NCBI GenBank assembly: GCA_012520655.1
Contig: JAAYNW010000008.1
Location: forward strand, 1 to 64,000
Length of the DNA: 64,000 bases
Source: Clostridiales bacterium
GTDB taxonomy: Bacteria; Bacillota; Clostridia; Lachnospirales; Lachnospiraceae
Reading direction: 5' to 3'
Each line of letters begins with the position of its first letter. Position 1 is the stretch's first letter. Below are positions 55,140 through 64,000 of this stretch, piece by piece. The notes beneath the pieces were generated by a model that saw only the letters and a program-made list of their open reading frames with translations, was not told the origin of the DNA and ran no database searches. The position numbers were made by a program, and so were the translations under genes.

Positions 55140-55821
55140 TAGGCGTAGGATGATCGTTGCGCACGGTTTTTACAACCGTGCCGTTTTTAAAGTGAATCAC
55201 TCTGTCGGCCATAGGTGCCAAAGATGAATTGTGCGTGATGAGAAGAACCGTAATCTTTTCTCTTCTGCAGGTATCCTGCAATAGCTGTAGAATTTGCTTA
55301 CCTGTGTTATAGTCCAATGCTCCGGTAGGTTCGTCGCATAAGAGCAGCTTCGGATTTTTGGCGATGGCGCGGGCAATCGATACGCGCTGTTGTTCGCCAC
55401 CGGAAAGTTGTGCAGGAAAATTGTTTTTGCGATTTGTGAGTCCCACTTTTTCTAAAGTCTCGGAAGCGTCTAAGGAATTCGGGCAGATTTGGGAAGCCAG
55501 TTCTACGTTTTCAAGTGCTGTTAAGTTCGGCATTAAGTTATAAAATTGAAATACAAAACCGATATCCGTACGCCTATAGCCGACTAACTGTTTTTTGGTA
55601 TAGGTGGCGATATTCTCTCCATCCACCATGACATCGCCGGATGTAGCGGTGTCCATGCCCCCCAAAATATTGAGGGCTGTTGTTTTACCCGCGCCTGAAG
55701 CGCCTAAAATAACAGTAAGTTCTCCTTTATCCACAAAAAAGTTCGCATTGTCCAGGGCGCGAATCTTTACATCGTCAGCAGCGTATTCTTTTATTACATG
55801 ATTAAATTCTATATATGCCAT
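55120..55821 (-). CDS. MacB/LolD-type ABC transporter ATP-binding protein
   Basis: [58 protein letters not shown]. Confidence 0.95.
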   Translation of the reverse strand: MAYIEFNHVIKEYAADDVKIRALDNANFFVDKGELTVILGASGAGKTTALNILGGMDTATSGDVMVDGENIATYTKKQLVGYRRTDIGFVFQFYNLMPNLTALENVELASQICPNSLDASETLEKVGLTNRKNNFPAQLSGGEQQRVSIARAIAKNPKLLLCDEPTGALDYNTGKQILQLLQDTCRREKITVLLITHNSSLAPMADRVIHFKNGTVVKTVRNDHPTPIEQIEW

Positions 55822-55974
55822 AAGTCCTCCATCCCTATTCTTGCCTTACCTGATAAATTCTATTATGCAAAGACCACCAAAAGTGGCTCTTGTTTTTCCC
55901 TTTGAGATTATTTATGATAAAGATATTATATAAACACCGTGTTGATTTTACAATCGACAGTTGGTTTTCAGACG

Positions 55975-55995
55975 ATGATTTTACAACAAAATCAT
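55975..55995. promoter_or_regulatory. Candidate TetR operator
   Basis: ATGATTTT-ACAAC-AAAATCAT perfect 8-bp inverted repeat upstream of a TetR gene and divergent from the ABC ATPase. Confidence 0.5.
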
Positions 55996-56064
55996 ATTTA
56001 AATGTCGGTTTTGAAGCATATGACGCATAGCTTGTTTGAATTCAGCACAGAAAGGGGAGTACTT

Positions 56065-56664
56065 ATGAAAAACATGAAACAGAGCAGAAAGACACGTTAC
56101 ACACAAATGGCTTTACAGGACAGTTTGGTAGAGCTTATGAAGCAAAAGCCGATTGCTAAGATAACGATAAAAGAGCTTTGCGAAAACGCGGATATTAATC
56201 GTACAACCTTCTATGCGCATTATACCGATCAATATGATCTGCTTCAAAAAATGGAGGAGGAATGTCTTTCTTTTGCAAGAGAGGCTATTTCCAATCTTAT
56301 TGGAGAAAAAGATCAAAATGAAATGATGAAACTTCTGGAAGAGGTTTTTGAATATATTATTGACAATAGAAATCATATTCGGATACTTATGAGCGAACAG
56401 GGTGATATCAATTTTCAAAAACAGCTATTTGCAATGATATATGAATCCTGTGGCATATCGCCATATCCGGATAAGAATGTCGATATGGGAACGAAGGAAT
56501 ATTATTTTATCTATGCGGTATCCGGAAGCGTAGGACTGCTCCAGCATTGGTTGAAGGATGACGTGATGAAACCAGCCAAGGAAATGGCTGAAACGATCTA
56601 TCGAATGGCTTGTTTTACACAGTTTACCGGGTGTTGTACCGTACAGTTGTCGGAAGACAGGTGA
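56065..56664 (+). CDS. TetR/AcrR family transcriptional regulator
   Basis: RYTQMALQDSLVELMKQKPIAKITIKELCENADINRTTFYAHYTDQYDLL; ORF opens at 56002, MKNMKQSRKTRYTQ at 56065 more likely. Confidence 0.92.
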   Translation: MKNMKQSRKTRYTQMALQDSLVELMKQKPIAKITIKELCENADINRTTFYAHYTDQYDLLQKMEEECLSFAREAISNLIGEKDQNEMMKLLEEVFEYIIDNRNHIRILMSEQGDINFQKQLFAMIYESCGISPYPDKNVDMGTKEYYFIYAVSGSVGLLQHWLKDDVMKPAKEMAETIYRMACFTQFTGCCTVQLSEDR

Positions 56665-56733
56665 AAGAAAGCATATCCAAAACCGGCAGCGTAAGATGGA
56701 AGAATCAATCTATGGTTTAAAAAATCTAATATG

Positions 56734-56794
56734 AGTACCAAGTAAACTTTAATACGTCAAAGTACCAAGTAAACTGCTATACTTTTACTTGACA
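56734..56794 (+). promoter_or_regulatory. Repeat operator and -35 region upstream of the decarboxylase operon
   Basis: 15-bp direct repeat AGTACCAAGTAAACT at 56734-56748 and 56761-56775; inverted CAAGTAAA (56766-56773) / TTTACTTG (56784-56791); TTGACA at 56789-56794. Confidence 0.65.
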
Positions 56795-56977
56795 AATAAG
56801 AGGTCAGGATATTATTATAGTTATAACAAATATATTTATATTGATATTTAATTCCGGTTGGACATATATTTTATAATAAATATATGTTTTCAAGATTTAG
56901 TTAGCTTAGGGTGGAGGCTTGGCGAAAGTTGTCTACTCTTTTATTATGTTAATACGTATGAAAGGAGTTGTAATTTT

Positions 56978-58372
56978 ATGAAAGTACACTTTACAGAAAC
57001 AGTATTGCGCGATGCAAACCAATCTCTTATCGCAACTCGTATGCCATTTTCCGATTATGAAGGAATATTAGAAGCGTTGGACAATGCCGGCTATTATTCT
57101 CTTGAATGTTGGGGTGGTGCAACCTTTGATTCCTGTCTTCGCTATTTGGGAGAAGACCCGTGGGAAAGACTTAGAAAAATAAAAGCAAAGGTAAAAAATA
57201 CAAAGTTGCAAATGCTTTTAAGGGGTCAGAACATACTCGGTTATAAGCATTATCCTGATGACGTAGTCAGAAAGTTCGTCGCTCGTGCAGTACAGAACGG
57301 AATAGATATATTGCGCATCTTTGATGCCTTGAATGATTTTCGAAATATCGAGGTAGCAATAGATGAAACGTTAAAGCAGGGTGCACATGCACAAGGGTGT
57401 ATCTGTTATACTACAAGTCCTATCCATAATTTGGACAAATATGCTACTATGGGAAAACAGTTGGAAGCGCTCGGAGTGAATTCTATTTGCATTAAAGATA
57501 TGGCTGGAATTATGGGACCCCAGGAAGCTTATGACTTAATAAAAGCGTTGAAGAGCAGTGTGAGTGTTCCTGTCTTTTTACATACTCATTCCACAACAGG
57601 ACTGGGTCCTATAACATATGCGAAAGCAATAGAGGCTGGCTGCGACGGAATTGATACGGCAATTTCTTCTTTTTCGGGAGGGACTTCACAGCCGGCGACA
57701 GAATCTTTGAATTATGCTGTTAAGCAAATGGGATATGAAACCGGTTTGAATGAGAAAGTGTTAAAAGAGATCAATGATTTCTTTAAGCCTTTAAAGGCAA
57801 AATATGTAGATTCCGGTTTGTTGGATTCATTTGTCATGGGAACGGAAACGGATGCCTTGGTATATCAGGTTCCGGGCGGTATGTTGTCCAATTTAATTGC
57901 GCAGCTGAAAGAGCAGAACGCCAGCGATAGACTGGAAGAGGTTTTAGCTGAAACACCGAAGGTAAGAAAAGATCTGGGATATCCCCCTCTTGTTACTCCT
58001 ATGAGTCAAATGGTCGGTGTGCAGGCGGCGATTAATGTGCTTACCGGCAAACGTTACGGGAATGTATCAAAAGAGATAAAGTCCTACCTCAGAGGAGAAT
58101 ACGGTCAGGCACCTGGTGAAGTAAATCAAGATCTTGTTCATAAAGTATTAGGAGAAGAGAAACCGATCACAATCCGCTTTGCCGATACCTTGGAGCCGGA
58201 GTTTGAGAAGATAAAGGCAGAACTGGGAAGCAAAGCCCGTAATGACGAGGATGTCCTTTCTTATATCGTATTTCCACAGATTGCGGAGAAGTTTTTTAAA
58301 GAGCGGGAAGAAAGAGAAAGCAGAACAGTGACTTATTCTATTATTAAGAAACAGGAGGATCCTATTGTATGA
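56978..58372 (+). CDS. Oxaloacetate decarboxylase alpha / pyruvate carboxylase subunit B-type carboxyltransferase (no biotin domain)
   Basis: VHFTETVLRDANQSLIATRMPFSDYEGILEALDNAGYYSLECWGGATFDSCLRYLGEDPWERLR; RBS AAAGGAG before ATG 56978. Confidence 0.94.
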   Translation: MKVHFTETVLRDANQSLIATRMPFSDYEGILEALDNAGYYSLECWGGATFDSCLRYLGEDPWERLRKIKAKVKNTKLQMLLRGQNILGYKHYPDDVVRKFVARAVQNGIDILRIFDALNDFRNIEVAIDETLKQGAHAQGCICYTTSPIHNLDKYATMGKQLEALGVNSICIKDMAGIMGPQEAYDLIKALKSSVSVPVFLHTHSTTGLGPITYAKAIEAGCDGIDTAISSFSGGTSQPATESLNYAVKQMGYETGLNEKVLKEINDFFKPLKAKYVDSGLLDSFVMGTETDALVYQVPGGMLSNLIAQLKEQNASDRLEEVLAETPKVRKDLGYPPLVTPMSQMVGVQAAINVLTGKRYGNVSKEIKSYLRGEYGQAPGEVNQDLVHKVLGEEKPITIRFADTLEPEFEKIKAELGSKARNDEDVLSYIVFPQIAEKFFKEREERESRTVTYSIIKKQEDPIV

Positions 58373-58686
58373 CCGTGTGGGAAGGCATTTTAGTAGCAAT
58401 ATTCTGTATATCGATGGTCTTTTTTGTTCTCATAGGATTGAGCCTGCTAATCAAAGGATTTAGTTTTATTCTGGGTATATTTTCAAGTCAAATGAAACAA
58501 GACACGACTCCTGTACCGGCTCAGTCTGAAACTGTCTTGGAAAATGAACTGTCATTGGGGATTCTCAAGCTGAAGGATGTGGACGAGCCGACGGCAGCCA
58601 TGATTATGGCGATTGTCAGTGATGAATCAGGAATTCCTCTGTCAGAGCTTTGTTTTAAATCCATAAAATTATTACGACAAGACTAA
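58369..58686 (+). CDS. OadG-like gamma subunit
   Basis: N-terminal TM small protein between the alpha and biotin-carrier genes of the operon; overlaps the alpha stop by 4 nt. Confidence 0.75.
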   Translation: MTVWEGILVAIFCISMVFFVLIGLSLLIKGFSFILGIFSSQMKQDTTPVPAQSETVLENELSLGILKLKDVDEPTAAMIMAIVSDESGIPLSELCFKSIKLLRQD

Positions 58687-58714
58687 TGATTCTCAAGGAA
58701 TGGAGGAAAGATTG

Positions 58715-59101
58715 ATGATATATGTTGTGAGAATTAATGATAAGGAATATGAAGTTGAAGTGGAGAGAGGGCAGGCAAATCTTGTGAAGACAACGGAAGT
58801 TACAGCACATGAACCGGTGGCTGTTGTTCCTCAGCCTGCAGCCCCGGCAAGTGAAAAAGCAGCGCCGGTGCAAGCGGCATCTGCCCCGGCAGATTCTGTG
58901 ACAGCTCCTATGCCAGGAGTGGTCGTGGATATAAAGGTGACTTCCGGCAAAAGCGTAAAGCGAGGAGAGGTTTTGTTGATTTTGGAAGCTATGAAAATGG
59001 AAAATGAAGTGGTTGCACCTGCCGACGGAGTTGTCGGCCAGATATTTGTTTCAAAAGGAGCATCTGTGGCTGCCGGCGATCCATTAATTTCCATACAGTA
59101 A
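58715..59101 (+). CDS. Biotin/lipoyl carrier protein
   Basis: Ala/Pro-rich linker and biotinyl motif LILEAMKMENEV; start ATG 58715 after GGAGGA. Confidence 0.94.
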   Translation: MIYVVRINDKEYEVEVERGQANLVKTTEVTAHEPVAVVPQPAAPASEKAAPVQAASAPADSVTAPMPGVVVDIKVTSGKSVKRGEVLLILEAMKMENEVVAPADGVVGQIFVSKGASVAAGDPLISIQ

Positions 59102-59113
59102 GGAGGAATGACT

Positions 59114-60250
59114 ATGTTTATTGAGGCCCTGCATGAAATATGGAAAACATCCGGTTTTATGGCACTTACATGGCAGCACGTAGTGATGATTATAGTTGCT
59201 TGCGTTTTGATTTATCTTGCTATTGTCAAGAAGTTTGAGCCATTATTGTTACTGCCGATTGCCTTTGGCGTATTGCTTGCAAATCTTCCGCTAGCAGGAT
59301 TGATGGCAGAGCCGGCAAGCGCTTCTGAAGCGGGAGGCTTGCTTTATTATTTATATTTAGGAGTAAAAAAAGGTATTTATCCTTCTTTGATTTTTTTGGG
59401 CATAGGAGCTATGACAGATTTCGGACCTTTGATTGCCAGACCAAGCAGCTTACTTCTTGGTGCAGGTGCACAGTTCGGTATTTGCATTGCCTTTGTTGTA
59501 GCGGTTGCGCTTGGGTTCGCACCGGAGGAGGCAGCATCTATAGCTATTATTGGCGGGGCAGACGGGCCGACAGCTATTTTCCTGACAACAAGATTGGCAC
59601 CTGAGTTGTTACCGGCCATAGCCATTGCCGCGTATTCTTATATGGCGCTTATTCCAATGATTCAGCCTCCTATTATGAAGGCTTTAACTACGAAAAAAGA
59701 AAGAGAAATAGAAATGTCTCAGCTGCGGGAAGTATCAAAGTTGGAAAAGATATGCTTTCCTATTGTAGTTACCATTGTGTGCGTGCTTCTTTTGCCTTCT
59801 GTTGCGCCGCTTATTGGTATGTTGATGCTGGGAAATCTGTTCCGTGAATCAGGCGTTGTTGAGCGTTTGTCCAATACGGCGCAAAATGCTTTGATTAATA
59901 TAGTTACGATATTCTTAGGCGTTACTGTTGGAGCCACTGCTGTAGCAGAGAATTTCTTGAGACCTGAAACTCTGAAAATAATCGGGCTTGGATTGATGGC
60001 TTTTATCTTTAGTACGGTAGGCGGACTTCTTTTAGGAAAATTAATGTGTTGGCTGACAAAGGGTAAGATTAATCCGTTGATTGGTTCGGCAGGAGTGTCG
60101 GCAGTACCTATGGCGGCACGAGTAGCACAGATAGAAGGACAAAAAGCTAATCCGGCGAATTTCTTATTAATGCATGCAATGGGGCCGAACGTAGCAGGTG
60201 TAATTGGCTCGGCAGTGGCGGCAGGTATTCTACTGTCTTTGTTCGGTTAA
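59114..60250 (+). CDS. Na+-translocating decarboxylase beta subunit (OadB/GcdB-like)
   Basis: GIGAMTDFGPLIARPSSLLLGAGAQFGI...IIGGADGPTAIFLTTRLAPELL...; RBS AGGAGG favours ATG 59114. Confidence 0.94.
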   Translation: MFIEALHEIWKTSGFMALTWQHVVMIIVACVLIYLAIVKKFEPLLLLPIAFGVLLANLPLAGLMAEPASASEAGGLLYYLYLGVKKGIYPSLIFLGIGAMTDFGPLIARPSSLLLGAGAQFGICIAFVVAVALGFAPEEAASIAIIGGADGPTAIFLTTRLAPELLPAIAIAAYSYMALIPMIQPPIMKALTTKKEREIEMSQLREVSKLEKICFPIVVTIVCVLLLPSVAPLIGMLMLGNLFRESGVVERLSNTAQNALINIVTIFLGVTVGATAVAENFLRPETLKIIGLGLMAFIFSTVGGLLLGKLMCWLTKGKINPLIGSAGVSAVPMAARVAQIEGQKANPANFLLMHAMGPNVAGVIGSAVAAGILLSLFG

Positions 60251-60256
60251 AAAATA

Positions 60257-60369
60257 CGCCGCAGTGGAATCCATGTCAATACGGTACGGCTTTATGAAGA
60301 CCTTTGATTGATTCCTAAAGTGAAGCGTAAAGATAACGGTTATCGTGTTTTTACAGATTTTCGTATGGA
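60257..60369 (+). pseudogene. MerR-family regulator remnant
   Basis: Reads RRSGIHVNTVRLYEDL*LIPKVKRKDNGYRVFTDF: the MerR HTH with an internal stop. Confidence 0.7.
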
Positions 60370-60375
60370 CCAATA

Positions 60376-60408
60376 ATAACACCAGACTTTGTTCTGGTGT
60401 TATTTTTT
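60376..60408 (+). terminator. Intrinsic terminator
   Basis: ATAACACCAGA-ctttgt-TCTGGTGTTAT followed by TTTTT. Confidence 0.85.
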
Positions 60409-60434
60409 ATAAAAAACCGGAGGAGATTCAGTGC

Positions 60435-60533
60435 ATGGAAACTACGATTGAAGTTAAAAACCTATGCAAATCTTTCGCCCATGTAAAAGAGGTAAAAAAT
60501 AGCATCAAACAGCAGCACTCGCTCTGCCGATAA
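60435..60533 (+). pseudogene. Truncated ABC ATPase N-terminus
   Basis: METTIEVKNLCKSFAHVKEVKNSI resembles an ABC ATPase N-terminus; it then ends, overlapping the 3' end of the minus-strand methyltransferase ORF. Confidence 0.6.
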
Positions 60534-61146
60534 AATAAAAACCATTTGATTTATGCCCATTCATTGTAGTAAAAGTTAAATGCTCATAAACTATACAATT
60601 AAAATCTGCGAGTAAATGAAGAATCCAGTTTTCATCATGATGTCTGCAGACAGCCCCCTCCGGCAATTCGAATACACCATAATTTCCATATTTGGAGGCA
60701 AATTCAGCATAGCGCTTTCTGTTTCTTTCATCATCATTCAAAAGAAAGTCATTCACATATAATATACCGTTTGGCCTTAAAACTCTTTCAATTTCCTTGA
60801 TTAGCTTCTCCTGCTCGGAATTATTCTGAATACAAGTTAAGACTGCAAATAAAATAACCGCATCAATACTATGATCCGGAAAATCAATAGATTCCGTTAT
60901 TTTTGTTCTCAAATCTAAATAGGGGAATTGCTCTTTACCCCGTTCAATCATTCCACTTGAAAAGTCAATTCCTATTAAGTGCTGAAAACTGAGTTGATAT
61001 AATTCATTGAGGGTACGGCCATAACCGCATCCTACATCGAGAATTGAAGAATTTCTTCCGACATACTTTTTAAATTCAGCTGAATGAAAAGGAGTGGTGA
61101 ATTGCTTTATTGTTGATACCTGATTCCAATATTTTTTTTGGTCCAT
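60505..61146 (-). CDS. Class I SAM-dependent methyltransferase
   Basis: ILDVGCGYGRTLNELYQLSFQHLIGIDFSSGMIERGKEQFPYLDLR...LRPNGILYVNDF. Confidence 0.92.
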   Translation of the reverse strand: MDQKKYWNQVSTIKQFTTPFHSAEFKKYVGRNSSILDVGCGYGRTLNELYQLSFQHLIGIDFSSGMIERGKEQFPYLDLRTKITESIDFPDHSIDAVILFAVLTCIQNNSEQEKLIKEIERVLRPNGILYVNDFLLNDDERNRKRYAEFASKYGNYGVFELPEGAVCRHHDENWILHLLADFNCIVYEHLTFTTMNGHKSNGFYFIGRASAAV

Positions 61147-61238
61147 TATAATGTCCTCCTTGCTTTTCTTGAATTATAACGTTATTTATGCTAAGCTACT
61201 ATGAGAAATCTCACATGCTTTTGTAGAAAGGACTGTTC

Positions 61239-61925
61239 ATGAAAAAGATAGTTCGGCAAAATCTTGTAGAAGAATATTACAATCACTTTCCTTTAACGGA
61301 TTTTTTTAATTTTGATATAACACCATATGCTTCGGTTGTTCAATTCGAAAGCGGCGAAATGATAATGCAGGAGGGGACCGCCCCTGCATATCTATATTAT
61401 CTAATTAACGGCAGAGCCAAATTGCTTCTGTCGCATGATAATGGACGTATGTCTCTAATTAATTTTTTAAATGCTCCTTGCTTTATCGGGGAAATGGAAT
61501 TAATCGGGGCACAAAATATGTCAAATGGAGTTACAGCCATTACAATATGTACCTGCTATGCAATAAACATAAACAGTTCCAGGAACAAAATACTGAAAGA
61601 TGTCAAATTTTTGAGCCACCTATGCCTTTTTCTTGGTCAAAAGGCAATAGGAAACACATACAATTACTCCCGTAATCAGTCTTACCCTTTGGATGTGCGT
61701 TTGGCAAATTTTATTTTACTCACTGCACAGAATGGGCATTATAGAGAGAAGCATACAGAATCGTCAGAATTCTTGGGGGTTACATATCGGCATCTTCTAT
61801 ATGTCCTGGCTGATTTTGTAAAGCGAGGCATACTTATAAAAACAAATAGTGGTTATTATATAAATGACGTGACCTATTTACAAAAATTAGCTAATTACGA
61901 AACTGATGTGATCAAAGTAACATGA
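61239..61925 (+). CDS. Crp/Fnr family transcriptional regulator (YeiL-like)
   Basis: cNMP-binding-like fold (FESGEMIMQEGTAPAYLYYLINGRAKLLLSHDNGRMSLINFL) and HTH (ESSEFLGVTYRHLLYVLADFVKRGIL). Confidence 0.85.
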   Translation: MKKIVRQNLVEEYYNHFPLTDFFNFDITPYASVVQFESGEMIMQEGTAPAYLYYLINGRAKLLLSHDNGRMSLINFLNAPCFIGEMELIGAQNMSNGVTAITICTCYAININSSRNKILKDVKFLSHLCLFLGQKAIGNTYNYSRNQSYPLDVRLANFILLTAQNGHYREKHTESSEFLGVTYRHLLYVLADFVKRGILIKTNSGYYINDVTYLQKLANYETDVIKVT

Positions 61926-61931
61926 AACAAA

Positions 61932-61961
61932 ATACCGCCCAAACGAGACTATGGGCGGTAT
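61932..61961. terminator. Hairpin between Crp-like and hemerythrin genes
   Basis: ATACCGCCC ... GGGCGGTAT inverted repeat between convergent genes. Confidence 0.5.
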
Positions 61962-61994
61962 CCTGTGTTATAGTGGAAGTCCATCGATAATCTT

Positions 61995-62564
61995 CTATAG
62001 AAGTGAAGCAGAGTATTTCTCCTCTAATTCCTGTAAAATTTTTATATATGTTTCTTGAATCTGATTCATATCCGCTTCTGCCTCGAATGCTCTAACCCTT
62101 TGATCTACCGACTCAAGAACGTCCGGAGACAGATTTTTTTCCGCATAGGTATAGACGACGAGATTTTCCTTATCGATATGTCTTTGTAGTAAATTTGCGT
62201 ATCCCATGGCTTCGGTCACAATACCGAGCTTGGCTTCGGTTCGGGGATTGTCCTTATATTGATTGAGAGCTTTTTCCAGTTCCGAAATATGAAGCCGACC
62301 CATATCATGTTCTACCAGCATACCTTGCTTAATCAATTTGCTACCGATATCCCCCAGACGGTCGGTCATTTCCCGAAATAGGATTTGCTCTTCTTTGCCG
62401 TGATGATGTTTGTCGGCATAATTGCGCGCAAATTCAATTATCTTACGAAAATCACTATCGTTTACTTCCTGCCCATCCATAATTCCGCAGCAAGCCTTTT
62501 TTATCACTGTGAGAAGATTCAGAATATTATCATGTTCTTCCACCATTAATTTTACGCTGTACAT
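61995..62564 (-). CDS. Hemerythrin-like HHE domain protein
   Basis: EEHDNILNLL, YADKHHHGKEEQILF, EHDMGRLHI, LQRHIDKENLVVYTYAE. Confidence 0.9.
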   Translation of the reverse strand: MYSVKLMVEEHDNILNLLTVIKKACCGIMDGQEVNDSDFRKIIEFARNYADKHHHGKEEQILFREMTDRLGDIGSKLIKQGMLVEHDMGRLHISELEKALNQYKDNPRTEAKLGIVTEAMGYANLLQRHIDKENLVVYTYAEKNLSPDVLESVDQRVRAFEAEADMNQIQETYIKILQELEEKYSASLL

Positions 62565-62569
62565 ATTAA

Positions 62570-63181
62570 TTACCCCTTTCTGCTGATTTCATATTCATTG
62601 TTTTCTAAGCGGTGATACTCAAGGCCGCTGCGAATAAGAATTCCTTTAATAATTTCTGCCCGAAGTGTCTCGTATGCCGCAATATCACCGCCTACCTGAT
62701 CCCAATACTGACGCTGTACGTATTGCTCCTTTTGCCAAATGACTTTGTCTATGCCACGTTCTACCACATGGTTCACGTGGTCACAAGGCATACCATCCAG
62801 TAAGGAATCTTCCAGCACTTTGAAGGCATCGTCCGCCCCAACTCCATCTTGCAGAGCATGCTTTTCTCCGAATTGGAATGCAGTTTGCTTTAAGGCAGCC
62901 AGTCTGGAAGCATCTTCGTTTAACAGGGTGGTAACCAGGAAAGCCAACCGGGTTTCGCTGATTGCTATTTGCTGCTGCAGCCAGCCATGGATATTGGTCT
63001 GGTCAATAATTTCTTCCAATGGTCCCGACTCTAATTTGCCGCATATTGATTCCAGCTTTTGATCAGCTACAATTTCCCAGCCATTTTGTGCAGAAATATT
63101 CAGAATACTTCGGATCCACTCCTCCTGAAGCTGGATTTTGTTGTACAAACAGTAATGAATTGGTCCTAAAAAAGCGCTCAT
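62570..63181 (-). CDS. Conserved-looking protein of unknown function
   Basis: 203 aa ORF, good coding character, stop 6 nt before the hemerythrin start; no family recognised. Confidence 0.75.
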   Translation of the reverse strand: MSAFLGPIHYCLYNKIQLQEEWIRSILNISAQNGWEIVADQKLESICGKLESGPLEEIIDQTNIHGWLQQQIAISETRLAFLVTTLLNEDASRLAALKQTAFQFGEKHALQDGVGADDAFKVLEDSLLDGMPCDHVNHVVERGIDKVIWQKEQYVQRQYWDQVGGDIAAYETLRAEIIKGILIRSGLEYHRLENNEYEISRKG

Positions 63182-63239
63182 AATCTAATCCTTTCTTATA
63201 TCTATGGTATATTTTTTCCAATTATATGTTTATTATTTC

Positions 63240-64000
63240 TTATGCAAATATTTCTTCCCGGCGTAAAGTGTCCCCCATACGAAGCATTTGCCGTGCGTTC
63301 TGCATAACAGCATCGATTTTATCCAAATCTGTCAGCAGGTCTTTCTCCTCCGGAGTGGTTTGCAGTACTGCGTGAATGCCGCCGTTACGAATGACGATAC
63401 GTCGGTCTGCCATCAAAGCCAGAAGCGGGTCATGGGTTGCCATAAGCACAATTTTGTCTTGAGAGACCAACAGCTCAAGCGCTTTACGGCGGTCAATCCC
63501 TGCATTTTCTATTTCGTCGATCAGCACGATAGGGGAAGAGCTTAGGATGGCTGTATCCGCAATCATCAGTGCCCGGGACTGTCCGCCGCTTAAATTAGTG
63601 ACAGCAGTGTCAGATGAGAACGGTTCTCCTGCAAGACGGTTGGCGGATTCCAGAATCTCCTTGGCGATTTCATCAGGGTTTTGTACCATTCGGCTTTCTG
63701 CGTGCAGCTTGACGAATTCACCTGCGCTGATATCCATGACAAAATTCATGTTCTGAGAAAGCTGGGCTACCAGCTTATTATTAGGGGAATATCGCCATTT
63801 GGAATCGGGTACGCTTCGGTTGATCCGAATACTGCGGCCGGTAGGAGTATCTCCTTGCGCCGCCCATTCGATATCAGCTAGCAGGCGGCTCTTGCCCGAA
63901 CCGGTAGGGCCTACGATGGAAACAATCTGAGAGGGGAAGATCTCCAGCTGTTCAAAATCTTCCGCTTGTCCGTTTTTATCCTGGCCGGGCAGGATAATTA
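63240..64000 (-). CDS. ABC-type ATPase domain protein, 5' end outside window
   Basis: Reading through from the right edge: VSIVGPTGSGKSRLLADIEWA ... LSGGQSRALMIADTAILSSSPIVLIDEIENAGIDRRKALELL ... MATHDPLLALMADRRIVI. ORF track shows only 63240-63749. Confidence 0.9.
   Translation of the reverse strand, partial: IILPGQDKNGQAEDFEQLEIFPSQIVSIVGPTGSGKSRLLADIEWAAQGDTPTGRSIRINRSVPDSKWRYSPNNKLVAQLSQNMNFVMDISAGEFVKLHAESRMVQNPDEIAKEILESANRLAGEPFSSDTAVTNLSGGQSRALMIADTAILSSSPIVLIDEIENAGIDRRKALELLVSQDKIVLMATHDPLLALMADRRIVIRNGGIHAVLQTTPEEKDLLTDLDKIDAVMQNARQMLRMGDTLRREEIFA

Overview
This is a chromosomal origin-region window from a low-GC Firmicute, probably a Lachnospiraceae-like clostridium (inferred from gene content and order). 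The replication block is gyrA-gyrB-recF-S4 protein-dnaN-dnaA on the minus strand, then an AT-rich oriC with a cluster of DnaA boxes at about 15.0-15.3 kb. Diverging from it on the plus strand are rpmH-rnpA-yidD-yidC-jag-mnmE-mnmG-rsmG, a DegS/DegU-like pair, two perfect parS palindromes, parA-parB, DUF4446, HD-GYP, serS, a DUF3881-like gene and tRNA-Arg(CCT). The left end is a small glycan-utilisation locus: sugar ABC binding protein, AraC regulator, GH43 and a sialate O-acetylesterase-like protein. The right half is more accessory. It holds a flavodiiron protein, a NitT/TauT-type ABC operon, an OmpR-type two-component system, a signal peptidase, a DD-carboxypeptidase, trmB, trxA, a GH25-SH3 lysozyme, an MCP, decayed and frameshifted MacB/FtsX ABC modules, an oxaloacetate-decarboxylase-type Na+ pump operon, gene-remnant scars and a hemerythrin / unknown / non-transport-type ABC ATPase cassette cut by the right edge. 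The most interesting signals are the parS pair, one of which sits in a terminator-like dyad; repeat operators overlapping the -35 of the decarboxylase operon; a homopolymer frameshift in a giant ABC permease; a likely non-ATG start for the MCP; an attenuator between rpmH and rnpA; and the edge cassette of unknown function.
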